Shown here: positions 7,631-14,040 of the stretch, one piece after another
Position numbering within the stretch: the first letter of the stretch is position 1
Layout of the letters: every line of letters starts with the position of its first letter
Assembly (NCBI GenBank): GCA_902477915.1
Contig: CABSJA010000035.1
Span: 1-18,529, forward strand
Length of the DNA: 18,529 nt
DNA from: an uncultured Veillonella sp.
Lineage (GTDB): Bacteria; Bacillota; Negativicutes; Veillonellales; Veillonellaceae
Reading direction: 5' to 3'
Program-made: the position numbers and the translations under genes
The notes under the pieces: generated by a model
Told to the model about the DNA's origin: nothing
Seen by the model: only the letters and a program-made list of their open reading frames with translations
The model's database searches: none

Positions 7631-8836
7631 ATGGATTCTTCTTGGAAACGAATTATTTATCTGATCTGTATTATACAGATCGGTGGGGGAATAACGATTA
7701 TAGGGGTACTATCATTCCTTCCGTTATTTCTTATAGAGCTAGGTTTACATAATCCAGGTGAAGCTGCTATGTGGGCTGGTATCGTATCAGGTGTAACGCC
7801 TTGTATGGTAGCGCTCAGTGCACCGTATTGGTCGCGCAAGGCAAATCAACTGGGACCACGTAAGGTAATGATGTTTATCTTATTTACCTTAATGGTTACA
7901 GTAGGGGCTTGTGCTTTCACACAAACCCCGTCTCAGCTATTGGTTCTAAGAATTTTGCAAGGTGTAGTAGGTGGCTATGTACCGATAGGTTTAGCTATTA
8001 TTGTCCTCATAACGCCTGAGGAAAAGGTGCCATGGGCGATGGGGCTATATCAAGCCTCTATGGTGATGGGACTCGTATTCGGACCTCTTATGGGGGGCTT
8101 AGCGGCCGATCTGTTAGGTTATAGAGCACCATTCTTTGTATTTTCTGGATTGACTGGAATTTGCTTATTAGGTATTTATTTCTTAATGCCTAATCTACAG
8201 TTTAAGCACAAGGTTGATGCTCAAGAATCACAAATTTCTTTGATTAAATCATTTCTAATGATACCCCGAGTTCGCCTATTAGTAGCGATGCAGTTTTTGT
8301 GTAATTTTGGTATTACTGGCATTGGTCCAATCTTACCGCTCTATATCAAACATTATATGTCTGTGAATGATGAATTTGTTGCTACTATTGTGGGCATCAT
8401 TATCTTTGGTGCTGGTTTGTTTAGTGCATTGGCATCCATTTCAATTAGTAAGGTGACTCAACGATTGACGATGCCACGGATTATCTTTACTGCTACATGG
8501 GCTGTGGGGTCCCTATTTATCTTGCAATACTTGATGCCTAGCATATGGGGACTTGGTATATTCCGTGCTATTGCAGGATTCTTTATGGGCTTTATTGCGC
8601 CAATCGCAAATACCCTAATATCTAAGGCTGTTCCTATTGAGCGACGTGGGATTGTATTTGGTGCCGTATCTAGTGTAGCGATGATGGGCAATGTATTAGG
8701 GCCTGTTATTAGTGGTGTTATTGCACGTGCCTTTGGGTATGGGGCTGTATTCTGGTCTACAGCAGCTATATTCTTTGTAGCATCTTGGTTTGTATACCGT
8801 AATTTAGTTGTGTCTCGTGAAAGTAGTTCATCATAG
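7631..8836 (+). CDS. MFS exporter, MdtG-like (DHA1 family)
   Basis: Major facilitator superfamily protein of 401 residues with twelve hydrophobic segments in two halves, probably a proton-driven exporter of drugs or metabolites. The motif sequence resembles E. coli MdtG (YceE): MWAGIV near the second helix, SAPYWSRKANQLGPRKVMM in the position of the MFS motif A loop, LRILQGVVGGYVP in helix 4, and GPLMGGLAADLLGYRAPFF in helix 5. The second half repeats similar features (FRAIAGFFMGFIAP, GNVLGPVISG). The ATG at 7631 follows GAAGG at 7621-7625. It is a stand-alone gene, with a terminator before it and the LysR gene after it. Substrate cannot be read from sequence. Confidence 0.85.
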   Translation: MDSSWKRIIYLICIIQIGGGITIIGVLSFLPLFLIELGLHNPGEAAMWAGIVSGVTPCMVALSAPYWSRKANQLGPRKVMMFILFTLMVTVGACAFTQTPSQLLVLRILQGVVGGYVPIGLAIIVLITPEEKVPWAMGLYQASMVMGLVFGPLMGGLAADLLGYRAPFFVFSGLTGICLLGIYFLMPNLQFKHKVDAQESQISLIKSFLMIPRVRLLVAMQFLCNFGITGIGPILPLYIKHYMSVNDEFVATIVGIIIFGAGLFSALASISISKVTQRLTMPRIIFTATWAVGSLFILQYLMPSIWGLGIFRAIAGFFMGFIAPIANTLISKAVPIERRGIVFGAVSSVAMMGNVLGPVISGVIARAFGYGAVFWSTAAIFFVASWFVYRNLVVSRESSSS

Positions 8837-8866
8837 CGAATCTACTTTCAATGAAATATAATCATA

Positions 8867-8900
8867 GTAATTGTAATTGTAATTGTAATTGTAATTGTAA
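8867..8900. repeat. TAATTG hexanucleotide tandem repeat
   Basis: Five perfect copies of TAATTG plus a partial copy run from 8868 to 8900 in the gap between the MFS and LysR genes. No coding frame passes through it. Copy-number change would alter spacing or transcript length upstream of the LysR gene. Confidence 0.9.
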
Positions 8901-8945
8901 TAGTTTTAGTTGTATATATAAATATAAACGTTATGTGTGTAGCAG

Positions 8946-9005
8946 ATACCAATATGAGGGGTTGGTATATGTTGTGAAGTAGGTTAGTGGAGTAGAACCA
9001 TTAAC
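8946..9005. promoter_or_regulatory. Inverted repeats upstream of the LysR gene
   Basis: ATACCAA (8946-8952) and TTGGTAT (8962-8968) form a perfect 7-bp inverted repeat with a 9-base spacer. A second, imperfect one lies at 8983-8990 and 8998-9005 (GTTAGTGG / CCATTAAC). Together they lie 27-86 bases before the start codon, where a LysR regulator commonly binds for autoregulation. Operator function is inferred. Confidence 0.35.
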
Positions 9006-9031
9006 TATAAGAGAGATGAGAGTGTATAGTT

Positions 9032-9916
9032 ATGTTATTAAAACAATTAGAGTATTTTGTGTGTGTAGTTGATAATAATAGTTTTACCCAAGCTGCGACA
9101 GAGCAATATGTGTCTCAATCTGCTATTTCACAACAAATTAAAGCCCTTGAAACGAGTCTTGGTGTGGAGCTGATGGTGAGAGAAAAGAGAAGCTTTCACC
9201 TAACACCAGCGGGACAATATCTATATCGCTCTGGTAAAAAATTACTAGAACGCTTTCACGATATTAAGGTAGAAACAACCCGCATCGGCACAGATGCACG
9301 TGTCAGTTTACGGATTGGTTATTTGAACCGCTATAGTGGAATGGCTATGCAGCAAACGGTCATTCGCATGGCGAAGCGCTATAAAAATCTAGATATCCGT
9401 ATGTATAGTGGCAGCCATGAAGAACTGTATGGCATGTTAGATGATCGCCGCGTAGATGTGATTTTTAATGATCAGTGGCAGGTTTTATCTGATGATTTTG
9501 AAAGTCATTTGATTGATAAAGCAACTACGATAATTGAGGTGCCACAAGGGTATACAAAGGAAGGTAGCGTTGAAATTAAAACGATTGATGATTTACCGCT
9601 CATCCTAGTATGCCGTGGTAAGTATACGATAGGAGAGGAAGAGCATTATCGTAAGGCCATTGGCTATGCTGGAGCCTTTGCGTATGCTCGTACTTTAGAG
9701 GAAGCGCGCTATTTAGTGGCAGGCCAACAAGGCTTATTGTTATTAGATCGCTTTAAATACTTAACAGACTCCATGCCTGGCATTGAGCGCAAGGTATTGA
9801 CCAACCATGGTAAATCCATGGAACGTAATTATTACTTTGTATCTCAACGAAATCAAAGTAATACCTATGTAGAAGCCTTTAGAGAAATGTTTAATCAAGT
9901 GCTGTCAGAATTTTAA
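9032..9916 (+). CDS. LysR-type transcriptional regulator
   Basis: DNA-binding regulator of 294 residues, the normal LysR length. The N-terminal winged helix-turn-helix is clear: LKQLEYFVCVVDNNSFTQAA at the start, SQSAISQQIKALE as the recognition helix (about residues 28-40), then LGVELMVREKR and LTPAGQYLY. A linker helix and an alpha/beta effector-binding domain follow from about residue 90. The effector is unknown. The start at 9032 follows a GAGAGATGAGAG stretch. It faces the LysE-family exporter convergently across a shared terminator, and LysR proteins often control amino-acid exporters, but the non-divergent layout makes that link weak here. The 3' end carries a 17-base tandem duplication that spans the stop codon. 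Confidence 0.93.
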   Translation: MLLKQLEYFVCVVDNNSFTQAATEQYVSQSAISQQIKALETSLGVELMVREKRSFHLTPAGQYLYRSGKKLLERFHDIKVETTRIGTDARVSLRIGYLNRYSGMAMQQTVIRMAKRYKNLDIRMYSGSHEELYGMLDDRRVDVIFNDQWQVLSDDFESHLIDKATTIIEVPQGYTKEGSVEIKTIDDLPLILVCRGKYTIGEEEHYRKAIGYAGAFAYARTLEEARYLVAGQQGLLLLDRFKYLTDSMPGIERKVLTNHGKSMERNYYFVSQRNQSNTYVEAFREMFNQVLSEF

Positions 9917-9938
9917 TATACTCAGAGTTTTAATATAC
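9905..9938. repeat. 17-base tandem duplication across the LysR stop codon
   Basis: TCAGAATTTTAATATAC (9905-9921) is followed at once by TCAGAGTTTTAATATAC (9922-9938), with one difference. The first copy contains the last two codons and stop of the LysR gene. The second is outside the gene. Confidence 0.85.
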
Positions 9939-10016
9939 GAAGATGAATTATAGTAAAATAAATTCCATCGTAATATTACAAAAGATATTTGTATAACAAC
10001 AGATATTTGTAATATA

Positions 10017-10044
10017 AAAGCCGTTAGCATATGCTAACGGCTTT
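10017..10044. terminator. Bidirectional terminator between the LysR and LysE-family genes
   Basis: A perfect 28-base palindrome (half-site AAAGCCGTTAGCAT) lies between two convergent genes. It gives a long GC-containing stem with A/T ends in both directions. Two copies of AGATATTTGTA (9983-9993 and 10001-10011) precede it. Confidence 0.85.
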
Positions 10045-10079
10045 GTTGTTTAAGGATTATACTATTGGAGATATTTTGA

Positions 10080-10694
10080 TTAAATATATTCTAAAAACAT
10101 TGTAACCCCATCGATGAACAATTTTATACCATAAATGACGAGGACAGCGCCACAGAAGCGGTTGATCCAAGCCATATGGGTGATTTTGATTTTTTTTGCT
10201 AACAGATGCATGGTAGCGGCTAAGGATCCAAACCAAATTGGTGTCATAACTAAAAAACCGCCAAAGAAGTGGTAAATGTTCTCTTCTGGGATATTAGCTT
10301 GAAAAGCACCGAGCATCATAGTTGCATCAAGTACTGCTTGAGGATTGCCCCAAGATACAGCGATAGCAGATATGATAATCTTACGAATCGGGATATGCGT
10401 GTTAACATTGCGTATATCTGGTTCGGTTCTGAATATATTAAAGCCCATGTACACAATGAGTAAGCCCCCAAAGAGGAGTACGATAAGCTTGGTAAGAGGC
10501 CACATTTCTAGAATGGCACCAATGCCAAAAAAGGCTGCCGTACTGAGACTCATATCAAATAGCGCCAGTATGATAAGGGTTAATATGATACGACGTATAG
10601 GTTGTACCAATGCTGTATTAATGATAAAGAGGTTTTGCATGCCAACAGGGGCAAATGTTGCGAGACCGACAAGAAGTCCTTGTAAGAAGTACAT
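10080..10694 (-). CDS. LysE/ArgO-family amino-acid exporter
   Basis: Membrane exporter of 204 residues with about six hydrophobic segments, the size and topology of the LysE/RhtB/ArgO family, which exports basic or other amino acids. The N-terminus has the family pattern of a hydrophobic helix, then FAPVGMQNLFIINTAL, resembling the GPQN motif region of LysE/ArgO. The mid-protein SWGNPQAVLDATMMLG is also typical. The start at 10694 is chosen for the upstream TAGGAGGG with 6-base spacing; a longer frame to 10748 has none. It lies downstream of the YeiH-family gene on the same strand, separated by a hairpin. The exact amino acid exported is unknown. Confidence 0.85.
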   Translation of the reverse strand: MYFLQGLLVGLATFAPVGMQNLFIINTALVQPIRRIILTLIILALFDMSLSTAAFFGIGAILEMWPLTKLIVLLFGGLLIVYMGFNIFRTEPDIRNVNTHIPIRKIIISAIAVSWGNPQAVLDATMMLGAFQANIPEENIYHFFGGFLVMTPIWFGSLAATMHLLAKKIKITHMAWINRFCGAVLVIYGIKLFIDGVTMFLEYI

Positions 10695-10750
10695 GTTAAC
10701 CCTCCTAACTATAGTATGATAAAGTACTAATAAGGTGAATAGTAGCACGA

Positions 10751-10774
10751 AACCCCTCCATTACTGGAGGGGTT
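10751..10774 (-). terminator. Terminator-like hairpin after the YeiH-family gene
   Basis: A perfect 10-bp stem, AACCCCTCCA / TGGAGGGGTT, with a 4-base loop, lies between the YeiH-family stop and the LysE-family start. On the minus strand only a short T-run follows, so termination may be partial. Confidence 0.65.
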
Positions 10775-10829
10775 ATTACTATTCTAACTATATACAATTA
10801 TATCATATTAAAATTGGTATGTATATTTC

Positions 10830-11870
10830 TTACCATAAACCAATCATATGTTGTGCAGCTAGGCTGACTGCTGTAATAGCAACCCAACAACAAGCACCCA
10901 ATGCAAGAGCGGAGCCACCGGATTTTATTAATTTTACAATATTCGTATTAAGACCGATTGCAACCATTGCCATTGTAATAAAGTACTTAGAAATAGTTTT
11001 GAATACGCTTAAGAATTGAATATCTACATTCGCATAGGATAAAGCTGTTGTAATAAGAGAACAAATTACAAAGTATAATACAAACTTAGGGAAGATTTTA
11101 GCGATGCTAACACTGCCGCCATCAGTTTGAGCCGCATTTTGTTTTGCTTTATATACTTGGTAACTTGCTAAACCTAAACAGATAGGAATAATAGCGAGGG
11201 TACGTGTTAATTTAACGATTGTCGCATATTCTAGTACTTGTGTACCAGTACCTTTCATGCTATCCCATACGGCTGCTGTAGCTGTTACAGAGGATGTATC
11301 ATTTACGGCTGTACCAGCGAATAGGCCAAAGCCCATATTGGAAAGACCAATAGCATCACCAAATGGAGGGAATACAAACGCTGCTACTACATTGAAGAAG
11401 AATACAACGGAGATAGCTTGCGCAATATCTTGATCCTCTGCCTTGATGACTGGTGCAGCTGCAGCTATGGCAGAACCACCACAGATGGAGGAGCCTACAC
11501 CGATCAGTACGGCTGTGTTAGAATCGATATGAGTTAGGCGATAGATAACATAGGACACGATTAAGGATGTAGCGATGGTTGAAATAATGACAGGTAATGA
11601 AATCCAACCTACATGTAAAATCTGTGTAATATTTAAGCCAAAGCCCAATAAGATAACGGCCCATTGTAAAATCTTTTTAGATGTGAATCCAATGCCGGCA
11701 CCAGTTTTTTCGCGCTTCCAAGATGTGAATACGGAGCCAATAATTATACCTAAGATGATAGCAAAGATTGGACTACCGATAAGGTGAAACTCTAGGCCTA
11801 ATAGCCAACAAGGAATAGCGAGGACCGCGCAGAGCAGAATGCCTGGCAACGTTTTTTGATTGATACCCAT
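10830..11870 (-). CDS. YeiH/UPF0324-family integral membrane transporter
   Basis: Polytopic membrane protein of 346 residues with about ten hydrophobic segments, of the YeiH family (Cons_hypoth698), usually labelled putative sulfate exporter though the substrate is not firmly settled. Family landmarks visible are GSSICGGSAIAAAAPVIKA around the middle and the following FAGTAVNDTSSVTATAA. Both are Gly/Ala/Ser-rich stretches thought to lie in the transport core. The start at 11870 follows a strong AAGGAGGT; in-frame codons up to 11903 lie before that site. Upstream there are a short palindrome and an inverted repeat that could be operators. No sulfur-metabolism gene is in the window to support a sulfate role. 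Confidence 0.85.
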   Translation of the reverse strand: MGINQKTLPGILLCAVLAIPCWLLGLEFHLIGSPIFAIILGIIIGSVFTSWKREKTGAGIGFTSKKILQWAVILLGFGLNITQILHVGWISLPVIISTIATSLIVSYVIYRLTHIDSNTAVLIGVGSSICGGSAIAAAAPVIKAEDQDIAQAISVVFFFNVVAAFVFPPFGDAIGLSNMGFGLFAGTAVNDTSSVTATAAVWDSMKGTGTQVLEYATIVKLTRTLAIIPICLGLASYQVYKAKQNAAQTDGGSVSIAKIFPKFVLYFVICSLITTALSYANVDIQFLSVFKTISKYFITMAMVAIGLNTNIVKLIKSGGSALALGACCWVAITAVSLAAQHMIGLW

Positions 11871-12212
11871 AATAAAAACCTCCTTACTGTACATACAGTT
11901 CACGTCATATGTGGTATCATGTGGCGTTTCTCTTCTATAGTTTTAATAGTACCACATTGGGGGAATTATAATCTACCATTAATGTAAGAAATATACAGTA
12001 TATTCATTTTTATAAATATATAAGACCGGAAGGCATAATAAATGAATATTAATTATAAATATAGAATTAATATTAGTTTTATGGGTTTCTTGTGAAAGTT
12101 ATAAGTTATAATAAATATTTATGAGTGATAAATTTCACTTGTTTTGTAGTGAATATATTGTATATAATGAATAGAATCTATTTTATAGATAGAAATGTAA
12201 ATGAGGTACCTT
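11871..12212. promoter_or_regulatory. Divergent intergenic region between the YeiH-family and carbonic anhydrase genes
   Basis: This 342-base AT-rich region holds control signals for both directions. Near the YeiH-family start is ACTGTA-CA-TACAGT (11885-11898), a 6-bp-arm palindrome directly upstream of its ribosome-binding site. ATGTGGTA (11909-11916) and TACCACAT (11950-11957) form an 8-bp inverted repeat with a 33-base spacer, with a further ATGTGG at 11919-11924. AGTGA / TCACT (12124-12139) abuts the carbonic anhydrase -35. No open reading frame of note. Confidence 0.4.
12139..12168 (+). promoter_or_regulatory. Candidate sigma-70-type promoter of the carbonic anhydrase gene
   Basis: TTGTTT (12139-12144), an 18-base spacer and TATAAT (12163-12168) would start a transcript near 12175, about 38 bases before the start codon. 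The -10 is perfect; the -35 is moderate. Confidence 0.5.
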
Positions 12213-12758
12213 ATGATTGATATCAAAAAAATAATTGAAACCAATAAAGAATATGTGAAAAATCATCCTGAATTACCAAAGGCTGGACTAACAAGCCATC
12301 CTACAAAGAAAATAGGCATTGTAACATGTATGGATACGCGTTTAGTATGCATGCTTGAAGAGGCATTAGGTTTTAATCGTGGCGAAATTATCGTCATTAA
12401 AACAGCTGGTAATAGCGTAACACAACCTATCGATAATATCGTTCAAAGCTTGCTTGTTGCTACCTATGGTATGGGGATTGAAGATGTATTAGTCATCGGC
12501 CATGAAAACTGCGGCATGATTGATTTCTCCGCTACAACATTTATGGAATCCATGAAAGAAAAAGGTATCAGTGAAGATGCAATCCGCATGATCGAACCAG
12601 GCCTTATTGACTGGATGGATCGTTTCCATATCTCCGAAGACAATGTAATCTATACAGTTAATTTCTTGCGTAACCACCCACTATTCCCAAAAGGAATGGG
12701 GTTCTATGGTGGCATGATGGACCCTGATACAGGCGAATTCCGCTATCTCGAAATATAA
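12213..12758 (+). CDS. Beta-class carbonic anhydrase
   Basis: Zinc enzyme that interconverts CO2 and bicarbonate in the cytoplasm. It has 181 residues, typical of the small bacterial beta-class. The expected active-site residues are present: C39-M-D41-T-R43 and H97-E-N-C100, giving zinc ligands C39, H97 and C100 and the D41/R43 dyad. The Gly-rich KTAGNSV segment between them and the C-terminal GFYGGMMDPDTGEF also match. The start at 12213 follows GAGGT at 12203-12207; an in-frame ATG at 12201 overlaps that site. It is followed by a strong terminator and so is probably monocistronic. Its neighbours bioD and bioA suggest a link with bicarbonate- or CO2-handling biotin enzymes, which is inference. 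Confidence 0.93.
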   Translation: MIDIKKIIETNKEYVKNHPELPKAGLTSHPTKKIGIVTCMDTRLVCMLEEALGFNRGEIIVIKTAGNSVTQPIDNIVQSLLVATYGMGIEDVLVIGHENCGMIDFSATTFMESMKEKGISEDAIRMIEPGLIDWMDRFHISEDNVIYTVNFLRNHPLFPKGMGFYGGMMDPDTGEFRYLEI

Positions 12759-12801
12759 TCCGAGATTTGATGGGGCCCAAGTTGATTTGTACATTTAAGT
12801 G

Positions 12802-12838
12802 AAAAAGAGTGATGACTAAAGTCATCACTCTTTTTTCT
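12802..12838 (+). terminator. Rho-independent terminator of the carbonic anhydrase gene
   Basis: A perfect 15-bp stem (AAAAAGAGTGATGAC at 12802-12816, GTCATCACTCTTTTT at 12821-12835) with a TAAA loop and T-run follows. A-rich on the left side, it could also work on the other strand. Confidence 0.95.
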
Positions 12839-12846
12839 TTCCCCTT

Positions 12847-13073
12847 ATATAGCTAACCTATTATTCTCGCATTTAAGGTTGCGGTTAGGACTATATGGGA
12901 CTATTACATAAGTACAGCCATAAAAATCACAGAACCTAGTAAAGAGCGACTTAGTTTACTATGGAGCGATGAGCTAGGTTCTGTGATTTTTAATTTAGCT
13001 CCCACTGATGTATTGGGGCCCCATATAGTCCTATCATGGTTAACCTTAAGCGTAATAATAGGTTGACTATATA
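12847..13073. repeat. Nested inverted-repeat element, MITE-like, no coding capacity
   Basis: About 227 bases fold on themselves. The outer arms (12847-12899 and 13020-13073) share three matching blocks in inverted order: ATATAG-xx-AACCTATTATT, TTAAGGTT and TAGGACTATATGGG. They are separated by short non-matching stretches. Inside is a perfect 18-bp inverted repeat (12922-12939 with 12974-12991, AAAAATCACAGAACCTAG and its complement). Within that loop AGTAAA / TTTACT pair again and GAGCGA occurs twice. A perfect GGGGCCCC lies at 13015-13022. No ORF or transposase is present. It could be a small non-autonomous mobile element, a structured RNA, or a terminator cluster. The type is uncertain; the symmetry itself is plain. 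Confidence 0.75.
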
Positions 13074-13092
13074 TTCCGTTTGGCTGTATATT
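13063..13092 (+). promoter_or_regulatory. Candidate bioD promoter
   Basis: TTGACT (13063-13068) and TATATT (13087-13092) are spaced by 18 bases and would start transcription near 13099, about 70 bases before bioD. The -35 lies inside the right arm of the inverted-repeat element. No other promoter stood out in this gap. Confidence 0.45.
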
Positions 13093-13101
13093 GTAATTAG
13101 A

Positions 13102-13133
13102 TTGTAAACTTACTCACATAAATTAGTTAACCT
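13102..13133 (+). promoter_or_regulatory. Candidate BirA (biotin repressor) operator
   Basis: TTGTAAACT (13102-13110), 14 bases, then AGTTAACCT (13125-13133). The known bacterial BirA operator is TTGTAAACC, a spacer of about 14-16 bases, then GGTTTACAA. The left arm matches 8 of 9 and the right arm 5 of 9. It sits just after the candidate bioD transcription start, as expected for repression by biotin-loaded BirA. The weak right arm keeps this tentative. Confidence 0.5.
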
Positions 13134-13167
13134 ATGCGGCGTTAAGTATCGCTGAGAGGAGACATGT

Positions 13168-13920
13168 ATGAAGCAGTTAGGTATTTCTATAATTGGTACA
13201 GATACAGATGTAGGCAAGACGTTTGTGACAGGGCTATTAGGGGCCATGGCTGTAGATGATGGCTTTGCAGTTGGTATGGTTAAACCGGTGTCCTCCAGTG
13301 CGGTACCTTTTCCTGAATGTGTAACGATGGATGAGGATAATTATAATGTTGATCTTGAAAGTAAGGATGCTACGCATTTGATGCGTGCTGCAGGCATTCC
13401 GGAATCTCGTCGTTATGAGGTTAATCCATATGCTATCGCAGGTGATTTTTCTCCCCGCCTTGCAGCAGAGCTATCTGGTATAGAAATCGATTATGATGGT
13501 GTAGTAGCTCATACATTAGATGTTGTTAATCGCTATGATCTAACCTTTGTAGAAGGTGCTGGTGGTATTACAACACCTCTTTACGGCGATAAAACATTCA
13601 CGGATTTAATGAAAGATATTAAATTACCAGCCATCGTTGTAGCTGATGGACGATTGGGCTCCATTAACCGCGCGATTTTGACCTGTGAATATGCGAAGAT
13701 GCATGGTATTGAGGTGAAAGCTATCATCGTAAATGATACAACGGCAGTGGATCCGTTCTTGTTGAAAACAAATGTGGAAGACATGGAACGATATACAGGT
13801 ATTCCAGTAGTGGCTGTTGTACCGCCATACCAAGGTCCAGATATTCAAAAGGTTCAGCTAGGCTGGGCTCGATCCTTTGTGGATTCTAAGAAGGTATGGA
13901 ATACAGTATTAGGTATATAG
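13168..13920 (+). CDS. bioD: Dethiobiotin synthetase
   Basis: Catalyses ATP- and CO2-dependent ring closure of 7,8-diaminopelargonate to dethiobiotin, the penultimate step of biotin synthesis. It has 250 residues, slightly longer than E. coli BioD (about 225). The P-loop GTDTDVGKT is at residues 10-18, the catalytic Lys in MVKPVSS at residue 39, and the VEGAGG motif with E129 follows. The C-terminal GIPVVAVVPP is also typical. The start at 13168 follows a GAGAGGAGA stretch. It is followed by bioA after 120 bases with no terminator, so the two are probably co-transcribed. bioB and bioF are not in the window and must lie elsewhere if the pathway is complete. Confidence 0.95.
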   Translation: MKQLGISIIGTDTDVGKTFVTGLLGAMAVDDGFAVGMVKPVSSSAVPFPECVTMDEDNYNVDLESKDATHLMRAAGIPESRRYEVNPYAIAGDFSPRLAAELSGIEIDYDGVVAHTLDVVNRYDLTFVEGAGGITTPLYGDKTFTDLMKDIKLPAIVVADGRLGSINRAILTCEYAKMHGIEVKAIIVNDTTAVDPFLLKTNVEDMERYTGIPVVAVVPPYQGPDIQKVQLGWARSFVDSKKVWNTVLGI

Positions 13921-14040
13921 TAGTTAGATATTGTAATTTAATTTAGACTAATTATTTATGGTAATAGACTGTTATAGTAATTGAGTATTATAGGTATTGA
14001 GAGTTATAGTTTGTAGAATTTGTACGTATGAGGTGACGAA

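Noticed and set aside
8867..8900. Possible CRISPR array or phage attachment site at the TAATTG repeat
   Set aside because: The units are 6 bases and contiguous with no spacers, and there is no cas gene or integrase nearby. It is a simple-sequence repeat.
10269..10719. Two plus-strand open frames opposite the LysE-family gene
   Set aside because: Both are antisense to a clear membrane-protein frame and show no recognisable motif; treated as shadows.
12847..13073. Degraded insertion sequence with transposase
   Set aside because: No open frame with transposase features is present on either strand within or beside the repeat; only a non-coding element can be supported.
13921..14040. Separate promoter or BirA site between bioD and bioA
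   Set aside because: The gap is AT-rich, but no paired -35/-10 or operator arms of adequate match were found.
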